DNA of 64,000 nt from assembly GCA_016787525.1 (NCBI GenBank), contig JAEUUP010000114.1:1-64000 (forward strand), in the 5' to 3' direction. Shown one piece after another: positions 44,829-54,287 of this stretch. A program made the translations under genes and the position numbers. Origin of the DNA: Saprospiraceae bacterium (GTDB taxonomy: Bacteria > Bacteroidota > Bacteroidia > Chitinophagales > Saprospiraceae). The notes beneath the pieces are model-generated. The model was not told where the DNA came from and made no database searches. It saw only the letters and a program-made list of their open reading frames with translations. Position 1 is the first letter of the stretch. Every line of letters begins with the position of its first letter.

Positions 44829-46202
44829 ATGATGAAATCTTTACAGCGCATTGTGATGCCACTCTTTCTTATGCTCCTGATTGCCGCTTGTGGCAACGAC
44901 AATGAAGTAACACCAGAGCCTGCCAAACTCGTCAAAGACTATGACTCACAAGTTCCCCAACAATGGCAAAATATTCTGATGGAAGTAGAGCGTTATGCTG
45001 AAGTCTATCGCCCCTGCCCTGCGGCCCGTATGATGGGTTATATGGGCTTAGCGGTTTATGAATCAAGCGTATCGGGTATGCCTAACTATCAGTCTATTGC
45101 AGGCAAAATTCCTGGCTTAGAAATACCACAAGTCGAAGATGGCGCGGAATACCACTGGCCAACAGTTGTAAATAATGCCTATGGTTTTTTATTCAAAAAA
45201 TTCTTCGCTAACATCCGTGCAAGTGATTTATTCAAAATATCTGCCCTTGAAAGTAGCCTCAATACACAATTTTCCAATAATATCCCTTCGGAGGTTTATA
45301 AGCGATCACGTGAATATGGTCAACGTGTTGCTTCTGTCGTTTGGGACTTTTCGGCAACCGACAAAGACGGACATGATAAGTACCTAGACCCTCGCCCGAC
45401 TTCTTATATCCCGCCTCGTGGTATAGGAAAATGGCAACCAACTCCTCCTGGTTTAGAGAGTGGTATGTTCCCTTACTGGGGTAAAGTAAGAACTTTTGCA
45501 ATCTCAGAAGCAGACAAACTGGCTCGTCCGCCACTCCCTTATTCTGAAGATAAAACATCTGCTTACTACGCTCAAGCCCTTGAAGTATATTCCACTACAA
45601 CGCCACAAGATGCGGACAAAAGATGGATGGCAGAGTTTTGGAGCGATGACGTATTGACGTTTACATTCAGTCCTCCCGTACGCATTTGGGCCATCGCCAG
45701 CCAGATTGAAGCACAAGAAAAATCCAATCTCGAAACAGCCATTCTAGCTGCTGTTAAATCAGGTTTGGCACTCAATGATGCTTCTGTAGCTTGTTGGAAC
45801 TCAAAATACGTTTATAATATCGAACGTCCTATCACCTATATCCAAAAATTCATCAATCCCAACTGGACTGTCAAAAGCTTGACCAGTACTGGTTTCTTGA
45901 ACAGCACGCCTTCATTCCCAGCTTACCCAAGCGGTCACTCTACATTTGGTGGTGCAGGTTTTGCAGCTTTGGCGCAAGTTTTTGGCGAAAATATCTCATT
46001 GACTGACCGTTGTCACGAAAATCGGACAGACTTCAACGGCACACCACGTTCGTTCAACTCTTTTTCTGACATGGCTTGGGAAGATGCTTATTCACGTATC
46101 TATCTTGGTGTACACTGGCGCATGGACTGCGAAGAAGGTTTGCGTTTAGGCAACCTCATTGCACGCCGCGTAGGTGCTTTACCATTCAAAAAGGTTCAAT
46201 AA
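44829..46202 (+). CDS. PAP2/vanadium-dependent haloperoxidase-family lipoprotein
   Basis: 457 residues. Lipobox ending at Cys21 or so (LLIAACGND), then a helical protein with the acid-phosphatase/haloperoxidase signature in its last third: YPSGHSTFGGAGFAAL and GVHWRMDCEEGLRLG, plus an upstream SVACWNSKYVYNIERP segment. The two His residues fit the catalytic/vanadate-binding sites of the PAP2 superfamily. It is more probably a phosphatase or haloperoxidase on the periplasmic side. The substrate is not known. It has its own promoter and terminator. Confidence 0.82.
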   Translation: MMKSLQRIVMPLFLMLLIAACGNDNEVTPEPAKLVKDYDSQVPQQWQNILMEVERYAEVYRPCPAARMMGYMGLAVYESSVSGMPNYQSIAGKIPGLEIPQVEDGAEYHWPTVVNNAYGFLFKKFFANIRASDLFKISALESSLNTQFSNNIPSEVYKRSREYGQRVASVVWDFSATDKDGHDKYLDPRPTSYIPPRGIGKWQPTPPGLESGMFPYWGKVRTFAISEADKLARPPLPYSEDKTSAYYAQALEVYSTTTPQDADKRWMAEFWSDDVLTFTFSPPVRIWAIASQIEAQEKSNLETAILAAVKSGLALNDASVACWNSKYVYNIERPITYIQKFINPNWTVKSLTSTGFLNSTPSFPAYPSGHSTFGGAGFAALAQVFGENISLTDRCHENRTDFNGTPRSFNSFSDMAWEDAYSRIYLGVHWRMDCEEGLRLGNLIARRVGALPFKKVQ

Positions 46203-46228
46203 AGAAAAATCAGCAACTATATGATAGA

Positions 46229-46268
46229 AAAACAGGTTTTGGGCTTTGTAAAGCTCAAAACCTGTTTC
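46229..46268 (+). terminator. Terminator after the PAP2-family gene
   Basis: The stem AAACAGGTTTTGGGCTTT / AAAGCTCAAAACCTGTTT (46230-46247 and 46250-46267) has one weak pair and a very small loop, and is followed by CGTTAC. It lies about 28 bp after the stop. Confidence 0.65.
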
Positions 46269-46451
46269 GTTACAGAGAGGTAGTATACTATTTTTGTTTT
46301 CTTTGTTTTAAAATCTATATTTTGAGGAACAAAACTATTTTATTTGTTTTAAAAACATTAATTTTGTTCTTAGTTCAAAACACCCCCTCAGTAAAAAAGC
46401 TATCTTTGGCACGTAAATGAACGTTTTTATTAATCAACCATCTATAAAGCA

Positions 46452-46910
46452 ATGACTATAAAAACACTATTCACCGCCAGTGACTACGAGTCTATCCTCA
46501 ATAGAGTCGAAAGTTTACAACCCGATTCCCCAAGACAGTGGGGCAAAATGGACATTGCCCAAATGATGGCACATTGTTCAGTACCTCTGGAACAAGCTAC
46601 AGGCAGAACGCCTTTCAAAGATGAAAGTAATTTTTTATCTAGAACACTCATTCGTTGGGTCGTTTTTAATAGTATCAAAAAAGGGCGTTTCGGTCGTAAC
46701 GCACCCACAGCTAAAAGTTTTTACATCACAGATGAAAGGCAATTTGCGTTTGAAAAAGAAAGATTGTTGAGCAATATCAAAGATATTTATGAAAAAAGTC
46801 ATAAGGGAGGTCTTATGCCACACCCCGCTTTCGGTGAATTTACTACGGAACAATGGGGGCAACTGATGCACTTACATTTAGATCATCATTTGACGCAGTT
46901 TTCTTGTTAA
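46452..46910 (+). CDS. DUF1569 (DinB-like) protein
   Basis: 152 residues of the DUF1569 family, related to DinB-fold metal-dependent proteins. Seen: start TLFTASDYESILNRVESL, the His in MDIAQMMAHCSVPLE, and the C-terminal WGQLMHLHLDHHLTQF that supplies two further candidate metal ligands. The reaction is unknown. The gene ends 21 bp before parE. Confidence 0.75.
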   Translation: MTIKTLFTASDYESILNRVESLQPDSPRQWGKMDIAQMMAHCSVPLEQATGRTPFKDESNFLSRTLIRWVVFNSIKKGRFGRNAPTAKSFYITDERQFAFEKERLLSNIKDIYEKSHKGGLMPHPAFGEFTTEQWGQLMHLHLDHHLTQFSC

Positions 46911-46931
46911 TGGATTAGAAATCAAAAAATT

Positions 46932-48821
46932 ATGAATCAAGAAGTTAGATACGAAGACGATAATATACGGACTCTCGATTGGAAAGAGCATATTCGCCTC
47001 CGCCCAGGTATGTATATTGGCAAATTGGGCGATGGTACTGCGCCTGACGATGGTATTTATGTACTTTTGAAAGAAATCATAGATAACTCTATTGATGAGT
47101 TTGTCATGGGTTATGGCAAACAAATTGACATCAAAGTCGAGGAAGGAACGGTCATTGTGAGAGATTTTGGGCGTGGCATTCCACTTGGCAAAGTCGTAGA
47201 TTCTGTCAGCCAAATCAACACATCGGGTAAGTTTGACTCTAAAGCCTTCAAAAAATCTGTTGGCTTGAACGGTGTAGGGACAAAAGCTGCAAACGCTTTA
47301 TCCGAATACTTCAAAGTACAAGCCTTTAGAGATGGTGAAACCAAACAAGCGGAGTTTGCGTTAGGAGCAATTACAAAAAATCATAAATTAGTTGCAACAA
47401 AAGAACCAAACGGCACACTAATTCACTTCAAACCCGATTCGACGATTTTCAAAAATTATAAATTCCGTACAGAGTTTATTGAATCTCAGTTGTGGAATTA
47501 CGCTTATCTCAACACAGGTCTGAAAATTCATTTCAATGGTAAAACGATTTTCTCTAAAAATGGTTTACACGACCTTTTAACCCGTAAAATTGGCGAAGAA
47601 CACACTGAGTATCCTGTTATATTCCTAAAAGGTGAAGATATTGAGGTCGCTATGACCCATGGGCGACACTATGGTGAGCAATATCACTCCTTCGTGAATG
47701 GGCAATATACGACCCAAGGTGGCACTCACCTACAAGCCTTTCGTGAGTCTGTCGTAGAGACTATTCGCAATCGTTTTGGGAAAAAATATGAAGCACAAGA
47801 TATTCGTACTTCTATCATTGCAGCCATTTCAGTACGCGTAGAAGAACCCGTTTTTGAATCACAAACTAAGACAAAATTAGGCTCACTCAATATTGCACCT
47901 GACGGAGTTTCTGTCAAAAAATTCGTCAACGATTTTCTGTCAAAAGCATTAGATGATTTTTTATTAAAAAACAAAGAAGTAGCAGAAGCCCTAAAACGAC
48001 GCATCGAACAGAGCGAACGCGAGCGAAAAGAGATAGCAGGCATCAAAAAATTGGCGAATGAAAGAGCCAAAAAAGCCAATATTCACAACAAAAAACTGCG
48101 TGATTGCAAATTTCACCTCAACGAAAAAGGTGATGCAGAGAAAATTCCATTCACCACCATCTTCATTACTGAGGGGGACTCTGCAAGCGGTTCTTTGACC
48201 AAAGCACGTGATGTGGCTACGCAAGCTGTCTTTTCTTTGCGTGGCAAGCCGCTGAATTGTTATGGCTTGACAAAAAAAGTTGTCTATCAAAATGAGGAAT
48301 TAAATCTTCTGCAACATGCTTTGAATATCGAAGACGGCATCGAATACCTGCGCTACAATCGCGTTGTGATTGCTACTGATGCTGATGTAGATGGTATGCA
48401 CATTCGGTTGTTGCTTTTGACATTTTTCTTACAGTTTTTCCCTGATTTGGTCAGAAATGGGCATCTTTTTATACTCGAAACACCACTTTTTAGGGTTCGA
48501 GACAAAAAAACAACCTATTACTGCTTTTCAGAAGAAGAGAAAAAAGAAGCCATTCGCAAGTTGAGAGGCAAAGCTGAAATCACACGTTTCAAAGGTCTAG
48601 GCGAAATTTCACCCAATGAATTTCAAGACTTCATAGGTGATGGCATTCGATTGCAACCCGTAGTAATGACCGACGACATGAATATTGACCATATTTTAGA
48701 CTACTATATGGGCAAAAACACTCCTGAACGCCAAGAGTTTATAGTCGAAAACCTACGAATTGAATTGGATGAAATCGAAGATACTTTAGAAATAGCCGAA
48801 GCGATGGCAGAAGCTGTTTAA
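46932..48821 (+). CDS. parE: Topoisomerase IV subunit B
   Basis: 629 residues, matching ParE (GyrB is longer). It is the ATPase subunit that drives DNA decatenation together with ParC. Seen: GHKL ATPase motifs [19 protein letters not shown] and [13 protein letters not shown]; a transducer domain; and the TOPRIM domain with the invariant TEGDSASG (Glu at about 414), then [17 protein letters not shown]. ParE versus GyrB is decided mainly by length and the absence of the GyrB C-terminal insertion. No parC lies next to it in the window. The reverse 10-mer (48167) falls on the most conserved codons of the gene (ITEG). Confidence 0.88.
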   Translation: MNQEVRYEDDNIRTLDWKEHIRLRPGMYIGKLGDGTAPDDGIYVLLKEIIDNSIDEFVMGYGKQIDIKVEEGTVIVRDFGRGIPLGKVVDSVSQINTSGKFDSKAFKKSVGLNGVGTKAANALSEYFKVQAFRDGETKQAEFALGAITKNHKLVATKEPNGTLIHFKPDSTIFKNYKFRTEFIESQLWNYAYLNTGLKIHFNGKTIFSKNGLHDLLTRKIGEEHTEYPVIFLKGEDIEVAMTHGRHYGEQYHSFVNGQYTTQGGTHLQAFRESVVETIRNRFGKKYEAQDIRTSIIAAISVRVEEPVFESQTKTKLGSLNIAPDGVSVKKFVNDFLSKALDDFLLKNKEVAEALKRRIEQSERERKEIAGIKKLANERAKKANIHNKKLRDCKFHLNEKGDAEKIPFTTIFITEGDSASGSLTKARDVATQAVFSLRGKPLNCYGLTKKVVYQNEELNLLQHALNIEDGIEYLRYNRVVIATDADVDGMHIRLLLLTFFLQFFPDLVRNGHLFILETPLFRVRDKKTTYYCFSEEEKKEAIRKLRGKAEITRFKGLGEISPNEFQDFIGDGIRLQPVVMTDDMNIDHILDYYMGKNTPERQEFIVENLRIELDEIEDTLEIAEAMAEAV

Positions 48822-48837
48822 ACAACAAAAAATACGA

Positions 48838-48870
48838 AGCCGATGATACCCCTCAGTATCATCGGCTTTT
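48838..48870 (+). terminator. Terminator whose loop is the 10-mer
   Basis: A perfect 11-bp stem AGCCGATGATA / TATCATCGGCT (48838-48848 and 48857-48867) encloses CCCCTCAG, so the first eight bases of the 10-mer form the loop exactly and its last two start the right arm. A T run follows. It ends the parE transcript. Confidence 0.8.
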
Positions 48871-48962
48871 TTATATTAAAAGATATTCGCTAAATTTGTA
48901 CTTTTTCAAACAAAATACCGTTAAAAGCCTTAACTCGTTTCTGTGAAACTAAACCTTTAATT

Positions 48963-50234
48963 GTGAATACATTGAAAGACTTTTTTAGTAATCTTTTTAG
49001 TGGTACAACAACTGATATTTATAGTCGCAAGTCGAAATGGAAGTGGTATTTGGCTGTCATTGGTTTGATTATCGTTGTTTTTACTGTCATTTACACCAAT
49101 TACCTCGTCAAACAATTGCGAGAGCAAGAAGTTAGACGCATTGAAAATTATCGCACAGCAGCCAAAGTCTTCACAACCGAAGACGGCGAAGTCATTAACA
49201 GTTTACCAGAAAATATCATTTCATTCATCGCGGGTTTTACAACAGATACTACCTCAGGTATCCCCATAATTTGGACAGACGAACGCTACAACATCAACGA
49301 TATTCGTGGTTTTAGTGACGAAATTGATGCCACAGGCTTCCAAATGACACGCGATTCAGCGTTTGCCTATAAAAAACTCAACGAATTGATTAGCCAAAAT
49401 CGCGAACCCGTTCTTATGAGGGACGACAACAATATGATTATCGGCAAAATCTACTATACCGATTCTAAAATCTTAACGCTTCTCAAATATTACCCTATCC
49501 TTCAATTCATCCTCATCACTTTGTTTATTGGCTTTGGCTATCTCGGCTTTAGCTCGTCTCGCCGCAACGAACAGAATCGTGTTTGGGTTGGTATGGCAAA
49601 AGAAACAGCGCATCAATTAGGCACGCCGATTGCCGCCATTTTAGGCTGGATTGAACACCTACGAGCAACACATGAAGACGATGAAATGACACAAGAAGTG
49701 GTCAATGAACTTCAACACGATGTTGACCGTTTGACTTTGGTTGCCGATCGTTTTTCAAAAATTGGCTCAGAACCCGAATTGATTCCAACTAATATTTATG
49801 AAGCAATTGACCGTTGCCGCGCCTATATGCAAAAACGTGCGCCACGCAAAGTCGTTTTCAACTTTCCTTTGCTCGAAACACCCCCTCAGTATATCGGTGT
49901 CAAAATCAACAATCACTTGTTCGATTGGGTAGTCGAAAACCTGATGCGCAATGCGATTGATGCGATGGAAAACGGCAAAGGTATCATCAGTGCCAATATT
50001 TATGAAGAGCCACAATGGGTGTGTATAGATATTTCAGATTCGGGTCATGGCATTCCAAACAATAAATTCAAAACCGTTTTCCAACCGGGTTTTACGACTA
50101 AAAAGCGTGGTTGGGGTTTGGGACTATCCTTAGCCAAACGGATTATTGATAACTACCACGGCGGCAAGATTTTTGTCAAAGAATCAGTCATTGGCAAAGG
50201 CACGACGTTTTGTATTAAATTGCCCAAAGATTGA
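48963..50234 (+). CDS. Membrane sensor histidine kinase
   Basis: 423 residues from a GTG start. Two membrane segments (about 24-45, and 177-195 with FILITLFIGFGYLGF) flank a periplasmic sensor region of about 130 residues. The kinase core has H-box VGMAKETAHQLGTPIAAILGW with the phosphorylatable His, N-box NLMRNAIDAMENGKG, and G-boxes ISDSGHGIPNN and KRGWGLGLSLAKRI. No response regulator is adjacent, so it is an orphan sensor in this window. No HAMP domain is evident. The GTG start is accepted because it immediately precedes the TM pattern. Confidence 0.85.
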   Translation: MNTLKDFFSNLFSGTTTDIYSRKSKWKWYLAVIGLIIVVFTVIYTNYLVKQLREQEVRRIENYRTAAKVFTTEDGEVINSLPENIISFIAGFTTDTTSGIPIIWTDERYNINDIRGFSDEIDATGFQMTRDSAFAYKKLNELISQNREPVLMRDDNNMIIGKIYYTDSKILTLLKYYPILQFILITLFIGFGYLGFSSSRRNEQNRVWVGMAKETAHQLGTPIAAILGWIEHLRATHEDDEMTQEVVNELQHDVDRLTLVADRFSKIGSEPELIPTNIYEAIDRCRAYMQKRAPRKVVFNFPLLETPPQYIGVKINNHLFDWVVENLMRNAIDAMENGKGIISANIYEEPQWVCIDISDSGHGIPNNKFKTVFQPGFTTKKRGWGLGLSLAKRIIDNYHGGKIFVKESVIGKGTTFCIKLPKD

Positions 50235-50369
50235 AAATCTTTTAAAAAAGTAATTAATTTCAACGGGTTTGTGGAATTTTGAAAAATCATGCATCTAAAT
50301 TATAAAGAAACATTTGCGAGCAAATGTTTTAAATTACATTTTTCAAGATTATTTAAAAACACTTACACC

Positions 50370-51566
50370 ATGCTGAAAACCATCGCTCTTCTCATCGCTC
50401 TCCTACCCCTCAGTATCAACACATCTTGTGTGATTCCACCGAGCCAAAACGGCTTATCAGGAACAGTACATTTTACTCAAAATGACAACGATACACCTCT
50501 TCTGACACAAAAAGGTAAGAAAAAAGGCAAAATCCAAGTCGCTCTCCTACTCGACACGTCCAACTCAATGGACGGACTGATTGACCAAGCCAAATCTCAA
50601 ATTTGGAAAATGGTCAATCGTCTGGCTTCTGCTAAAAAAAATGACGAAGCTACTGATATTGAAATTGCTCTGTTTGAATACGGTAATGACAACCTCGAAA
50701 TGGGCGAAGGTTATATCCGTATGGTCAACAGTTTGACCAACGATGTGGATGCCATTTCTGAAAAACTATTTGCTTTGAAAACGCGCGGTGGTAGCGAGTA
50801 TTGTGGTTGGGTGATTGGCGATGCCGTCAACAATTTGAAATGGTCCACCGACGATGATGATTTGAAACTCATCATCATTGCAGGCAATGAGCCATTCGAC
50901 CAAGGTCCCAAAGACTATAAAGAAACCTGTAAAACAGCTGAAAAAAAGAATATTGTCATCAATACTGTTCATTGCGGCGGTTGGCAAGAAGGAATCCGCA
51001 CACATTGGAAAGACGGCGCAGACATCGCCAAAGGCAAATATTTGAACATCGAACAAGACCGAAAAGTCATTCACATCCGCACACCTTATGACGATCGTAT
51101 GAATGAACTCAATGGTCGCTTGAATAAAACCTATATCGGTTATGGCTCTGTGGGCAGAGAGATGAAGGTACGTCAAGAAAAACAAGATATGAATGCCGCT
51201 GAATATGGCTCTGCGAATGTCGCCTCGCGCACCGCATACAAAGCGAAAGCTCAATACCGCAATGATTCATGGGATTTGGTGGATGCAACCGAAAAAGACA
51301 GCGACAAAATTGCAACCATGCCTGCCGACGAACTCCCTGAAGAAATGAAAAAAATGTCGGTCGCTGAACGCAAAGCCTATATCGAAAAACTACGCAAAGA
51401 GCGCGAGAACACACGCAAAGAAATTCAAGAATTGGACAAAAAAATTGCGCAATTCACCACCGAAGAACTTAAAAAACAAGGCGATAACTTAACTTTGGAT
51501 AAAGTGATGCAAGAAGCTGTGGTCGAACAAGCCAAAGGTAAAGGGTTTGTTTTTGCAAATGACTGA
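50370..51566 (+). CDS. Secreted or lipid-anchored VWA-domain protein
   Basis: 398 residues from ATG 50370, which begins a signal peptide (MLKTIALLIALLPLSINTSC); an upstream in-frame ATG at 50289 is unlikely. The Cys20 might be lipidated, although the box is weak. A VWA domain (about 60-270) has the MIDAS motif LLDTSNSM and a second acidic site in HCGGWQEGIRTHW. The C-terminal part is a charged coiled coil (VAERKAYIEKLRKERENTRKEI). It probably binds proteins at the cell envelope. The 10-mer (50406) is inside the signal peptide (LPLS). A strong terminator follows. Confidence 0.78.
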   Translation: MLKTIALLIALLPLSINTSCVIPPSQNGLSGTVHFTQNDNDTPLLTQKGKKKGKIQVALLLDTSNSMDGLIDQAKSQIWKMVNRLASAKKNDEATDIEIALFEYGNDNLEMGEGYIRMVNSLTNDVDAISEKLFALKTRGGSEYCGWVIGDAVNNLKWSTDDDDLKLIIIAGNEPFDQGPKDYKETCKTAEKKNIVINTVHCGGWQEGIRTHWKDGADIAKGKYLNIEQDRKVIHIRTPYDDRMNELNGRLNKTYIGYGSVGREMKVRQEKQDMNAAEYGSANVASRTAYKAKAQYRNDSWDLVDATEKDSDKIATMPADELPEEMKKMSVAERKAYIEKLRKERENTRKEIQELDKKIAQFTTEELKKQGDNLTLDKVMQEAVVEQAKGKGFVFAND

Positions 51567-51617
51567 TAGTATTCTTTTGAGCTATTTGCTGAAAATAACC
51601 ACAATAAAAATCATTAC

Positions 51618-51653
51618 TACACCTTGATGTCATGTGCATCAAGGTGTATTTTT
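51618..51653 (+). terminator. Terminator after the VWA gene
   Basis: The perfect 12-bp stem TACACCTTGATG / CATCAAGGTGTA (51618-51629 and 51637-51648), followed by a T run, lies 52 bp after the stop codon. Confidence 0.8.
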
Positions 51654-51758
51654 GTTTTAAGTCTAAACCACAAGCGTTTTTTTCTAAAAAATACCCTAGT
51701 AATATCTTCTATTGTAACTTTGAGGACACTTTATCAAACCTTAACTCAAATTTACAAT

Positions 51759-54197
51759 ATGGATAATTGGACATTTATCAAACGATTTATCATCGTTTTC
51801 ATCTTTTTTATGGAGATTAATATTATGTTTTCACAAGATGTGACGACTTATTTGACACCACCTAAACCGCTTGCCGATTTAGTCAATGCCTCGCCGACCC
51901 CCTCAGTATCCATTAATTCCGCTGGCACTTTGATGCTCATTATCGAGCGTTCCGATTTGCCAAGTATAGCAGATTTAGCGCAACCTGAGTTGAAATTAGC
52001 AGGTTTGAGGCTCAATCCTGCGACAAATGGTGGCAGTCGGCAAGCTTATTCAACTAATTTAAAGGTAAAAAAACTGAGCGATTTGTCAGAAACTCAGGTT
52101 ACAGATTTACCCAAAGACCCGAAATTGGGTTCTTTAATTTGGTCGCCTGACGAGACAAAGGTGGCTTTTACGCACACTTCTGACAATAAGATTGAGGTGT
52201 ATGTACTCGATGTGGCAACTGCAAAAGCACGTAAATTGTCAAATCTCGCTGTCAATGCCACACTCGGCACACCCATAGCATGGCTGCCCGACAATAAAGG
52301 ACTTTTAGTCAAAACAATACCAGCAACTCGTGGCAATCCACCTGTCGTAAGTCTCGTGCCAACAGGGCCTAATGTACAAGAGAACTTAGGTAAAAAAGCA
52401 CAAGCACCAACCTATCAAGACCTTTTGAAAAATACAACCGATGCTCGTCTGTTTGAATATTACTGCACTTCACAAATTATGAAAATCGGATTAACTGGGA
52501 AAGCTGAACCCATTGGTAAAGAAGGTATTATAAGTGCTATGAGTCTCTCGCCAGACGGTAAATACATACTGACAGAAACCATTGAACGACCGTTCTCCTA
52601 CTTAGTGCCTTATCGCTCTTTTCCAACACGTGTAGAGATGATGGATAAAGATGGCAAATTGCTTAAAGAATTGGCTTACAATCCTTTGAATGAGAATGCG
52701 CCATGGTCTCCTGATGCCACTACGCCATTTCCACGCGGTTTTGCGTGGCGTGCCGATGCACCATCCACAGTCTATTGGACACAAGCTCAAGATGGCGGTG
52801 ATCCCAAAAACAAAGTGGACATTCGCGACAAAGTATTTGCCCTAAATGCTCCTTTTACGGGTGAACCCAAAGTGATTTATGAAGCCAAAACACGTTTCAG
52901 AGGTTTTACTTGGGGCAATGATAAAGTCGCTTTGGCGGATGAATATTGGTGGCAAACACGACGCAGTGTAACTAAAATTATAGATCCCAGCCATGCAGCC
53001 CCCCCCTCAGTATTATTTGATGTATCGTCAGAAGACCGCTACAATAATCCTGGCGAACCCGAAATGAAACGCAATCAATACGGGCGTTTTGTTTTAGACC
53101 TGAATAAAAAAAATGAAGTCATTTTCTTCGGTACAGGCGCATCGCCAGAAGGAGATAGGCCTTTTATTGATATTCGGAACTTAACAACCAAAGAAACAAA
53201 ACGCTTGTGGCGTTCCGAAGCCCCTGTTTTTGAACGCCCTATTGCAGTTTTAGATGAAGCCAAAGGTTTGTACATCACAACGCGTGAAAAACCCGAAGAA
53301 AATCCCAACTACTATATCCGCAACCTCAATAAAGGTGCTGACAGTCTGAAACAAATCACCTCTTTTCCACACCCAAATCCACATGTCAAAGGCATTACTA
53401 AGCAACTTTTGCGTTACAAACGCAACGATGGTGTTGAGTTAACGGCCACACTCTACTTACCCGCAGGTTATAAAAAAGAACAAGGTCCGCTACCAACATT
53501 CCTGTGGGCTTACCCTACAGAATATAAAGACAAAGAGAACGCAGGTCAGGTCAGTGGTTCGCCCTATCAATTCAATCGGATTAGTTACCAAGGCGCACCA
53601 TGTATGGCAACGATGGGCTATGCTGTTTTGGACAACGCATCCATTCCCATAGTCGGCGAAGGCGACAAAGAACCTAACGATACTTATGTCGAACAATTGG
53701 TGGCAAGTGCAAAAGCGGCTATTGACGAAGGCGTTCGTTTGGGTGTTGTGGACTCATCGCGTGTAGGTGTCGGCGGACATTCTTACGGGGCATTTATGAC
53801 AGCTAACTTATTGTCACACAGCAATTTATTCAAGGCTGGTATTGCCCGCAGTGGCGCATACAATCGGACACTCACGCCGTTTGGTTTTCAAGCAGAACCA
53901 CGTAACTATTGGCAAGCACAAGACATCTACACCCGTATGTCACCTTTTACTTATGCCGACAAAATGAAAACGCCCTTATTGCTCATGCACGGTGAGGCAG
54001 ACAATAATACTGGCACTTATCCAATACAAAGTGAACGTTACTATTCTGCTCTCAAAGGCATGGGTGCAACGGTTCGCTATGTGACATTGCCTTACGAAAG
54101 TCATGGCTACCAAGCCAAAGAATCACTTCTACACATGCTCTCGGAAATGAATTCCTGGTTGGATAAATATGTAAAAAATACGAAGAAAGTGCCTTAG
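51759..54197 (+). CDS. S9 prolyl oligopeptidase-family peptidase (glutamyl-endopeptidase-like)
   Basis: 812 residues from ATG 51759, which begins a signal peptide (KRFIIVFIFFMEINIMFSQ). An N-terminal beta-propeller-like part (to about 560) gates a C-terminal alpha/beta hydrolase peptidase domain. The catalytic triad is visible as GGHSYGAF (Ser), HGEADNNTG (Asp) and PYESHGYQ (His). The overall layout resembles the plastid glutamyl endopeptidase branch (S9D) and S9 peptidases of Bacteroidota. It should act in the periplasm or outside. The 10-mer occurs at 51899 (PTPSV) and 53003 (APPSV). Confidence 0.85.
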   Translation: MDNWTFIKRFIIVFIFFMEINIMFSQDVTTYLTPPKPLADLVNASPTPSVSINSAGTLMLIIERSDLPSIADLAQPELKLAGLRLNPATNGGSRQAYSTNLKVKKLSDLSETQVTDLPKDPKLGSLIWSPDETKVAFTHTSDNKIEVYVLDVATAKARKLSNLAVNATLGTPIAWLPDNKGLLVKTIPATRGNPPVVSLVPTGPNVQENLGKKAQAPTYQDLLKNTTDARLFEYYCTSQIMKIGLTGKAEPIGKEGIISAMSLSPDGKYILTETIERPFSYLVPYRSFPTRVEMMDKDGKLLKELAYNPLNENAPWSPDATTPFPRGFAWRADAPSTVYWTQAQDGGDPKNKVDIRDKVFALNAPFTGEPKVIYEAKTRFRGFTWGNDKVALADEYWWQTRRSVTKIIDPSHAAPPSVLFDVSSEDRYNNPGEPEMKRNQYGRFVLDLNKKNEVIFFGTGASPEGDRPFIDIRNLTTKETKRLWRSEAPVFERPIAVLDEAKGLYITTREKPEENPNYYIRNLNKGADSLKQITSFPHPNPHVKGITKQLLRYKRNDGVELTATLYLPAGYKKEQGPLPTFLWAYPTEYKDKENAGQVSGSPYQFNRISYQGAPCMATMGYAVLDNASIPIVGEGDKEPNDTYVEQLVASAKAAIDEGVRLGVVDSSRVGVGGHSYGAFMTANLLSHSNLFKAGIARSGAYNRTLTPFGFQAEPRNYWQAQDIYTRMSPFTYADKMKTPLLLMHGEADNNTGTYPIQSERYYSALKGMGATVRYVTLPYESHGYQAKESLLHMLSEMNSWLDKYVKNTKKVP

Positions 54198-54230
54198 TAG
54201 CATGACAGATGCCCCCCCTCAGTATAAAAC

Positions 54231-54268
54231 AGAAAAGCCGCTTTTTCGATGAAAAAAGCGGCTTTTCT
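54231..54268. terminator. Bidirectional terminator between convergent genes
   Basis: The stem AGAAAAGCCGCTTTTTC / GAAAAAAGCGGCTTTTCT (54231-54247 and 54251-54268) with a 3-nt loop has A and T tracts on both sides. The 10-mer (54215) lies just before it. Confidence 0.8.
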
Positions 54269-54287
54269 TCATTTTATCAACAAAAAA

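Noticed and set aside
50289-50369. Upstream in-frame start for the VWA gene, giving 27 more residues
   Set aside because: The ATG at 50370 starts a typical signal peptide; the upstream part has no such pattern.
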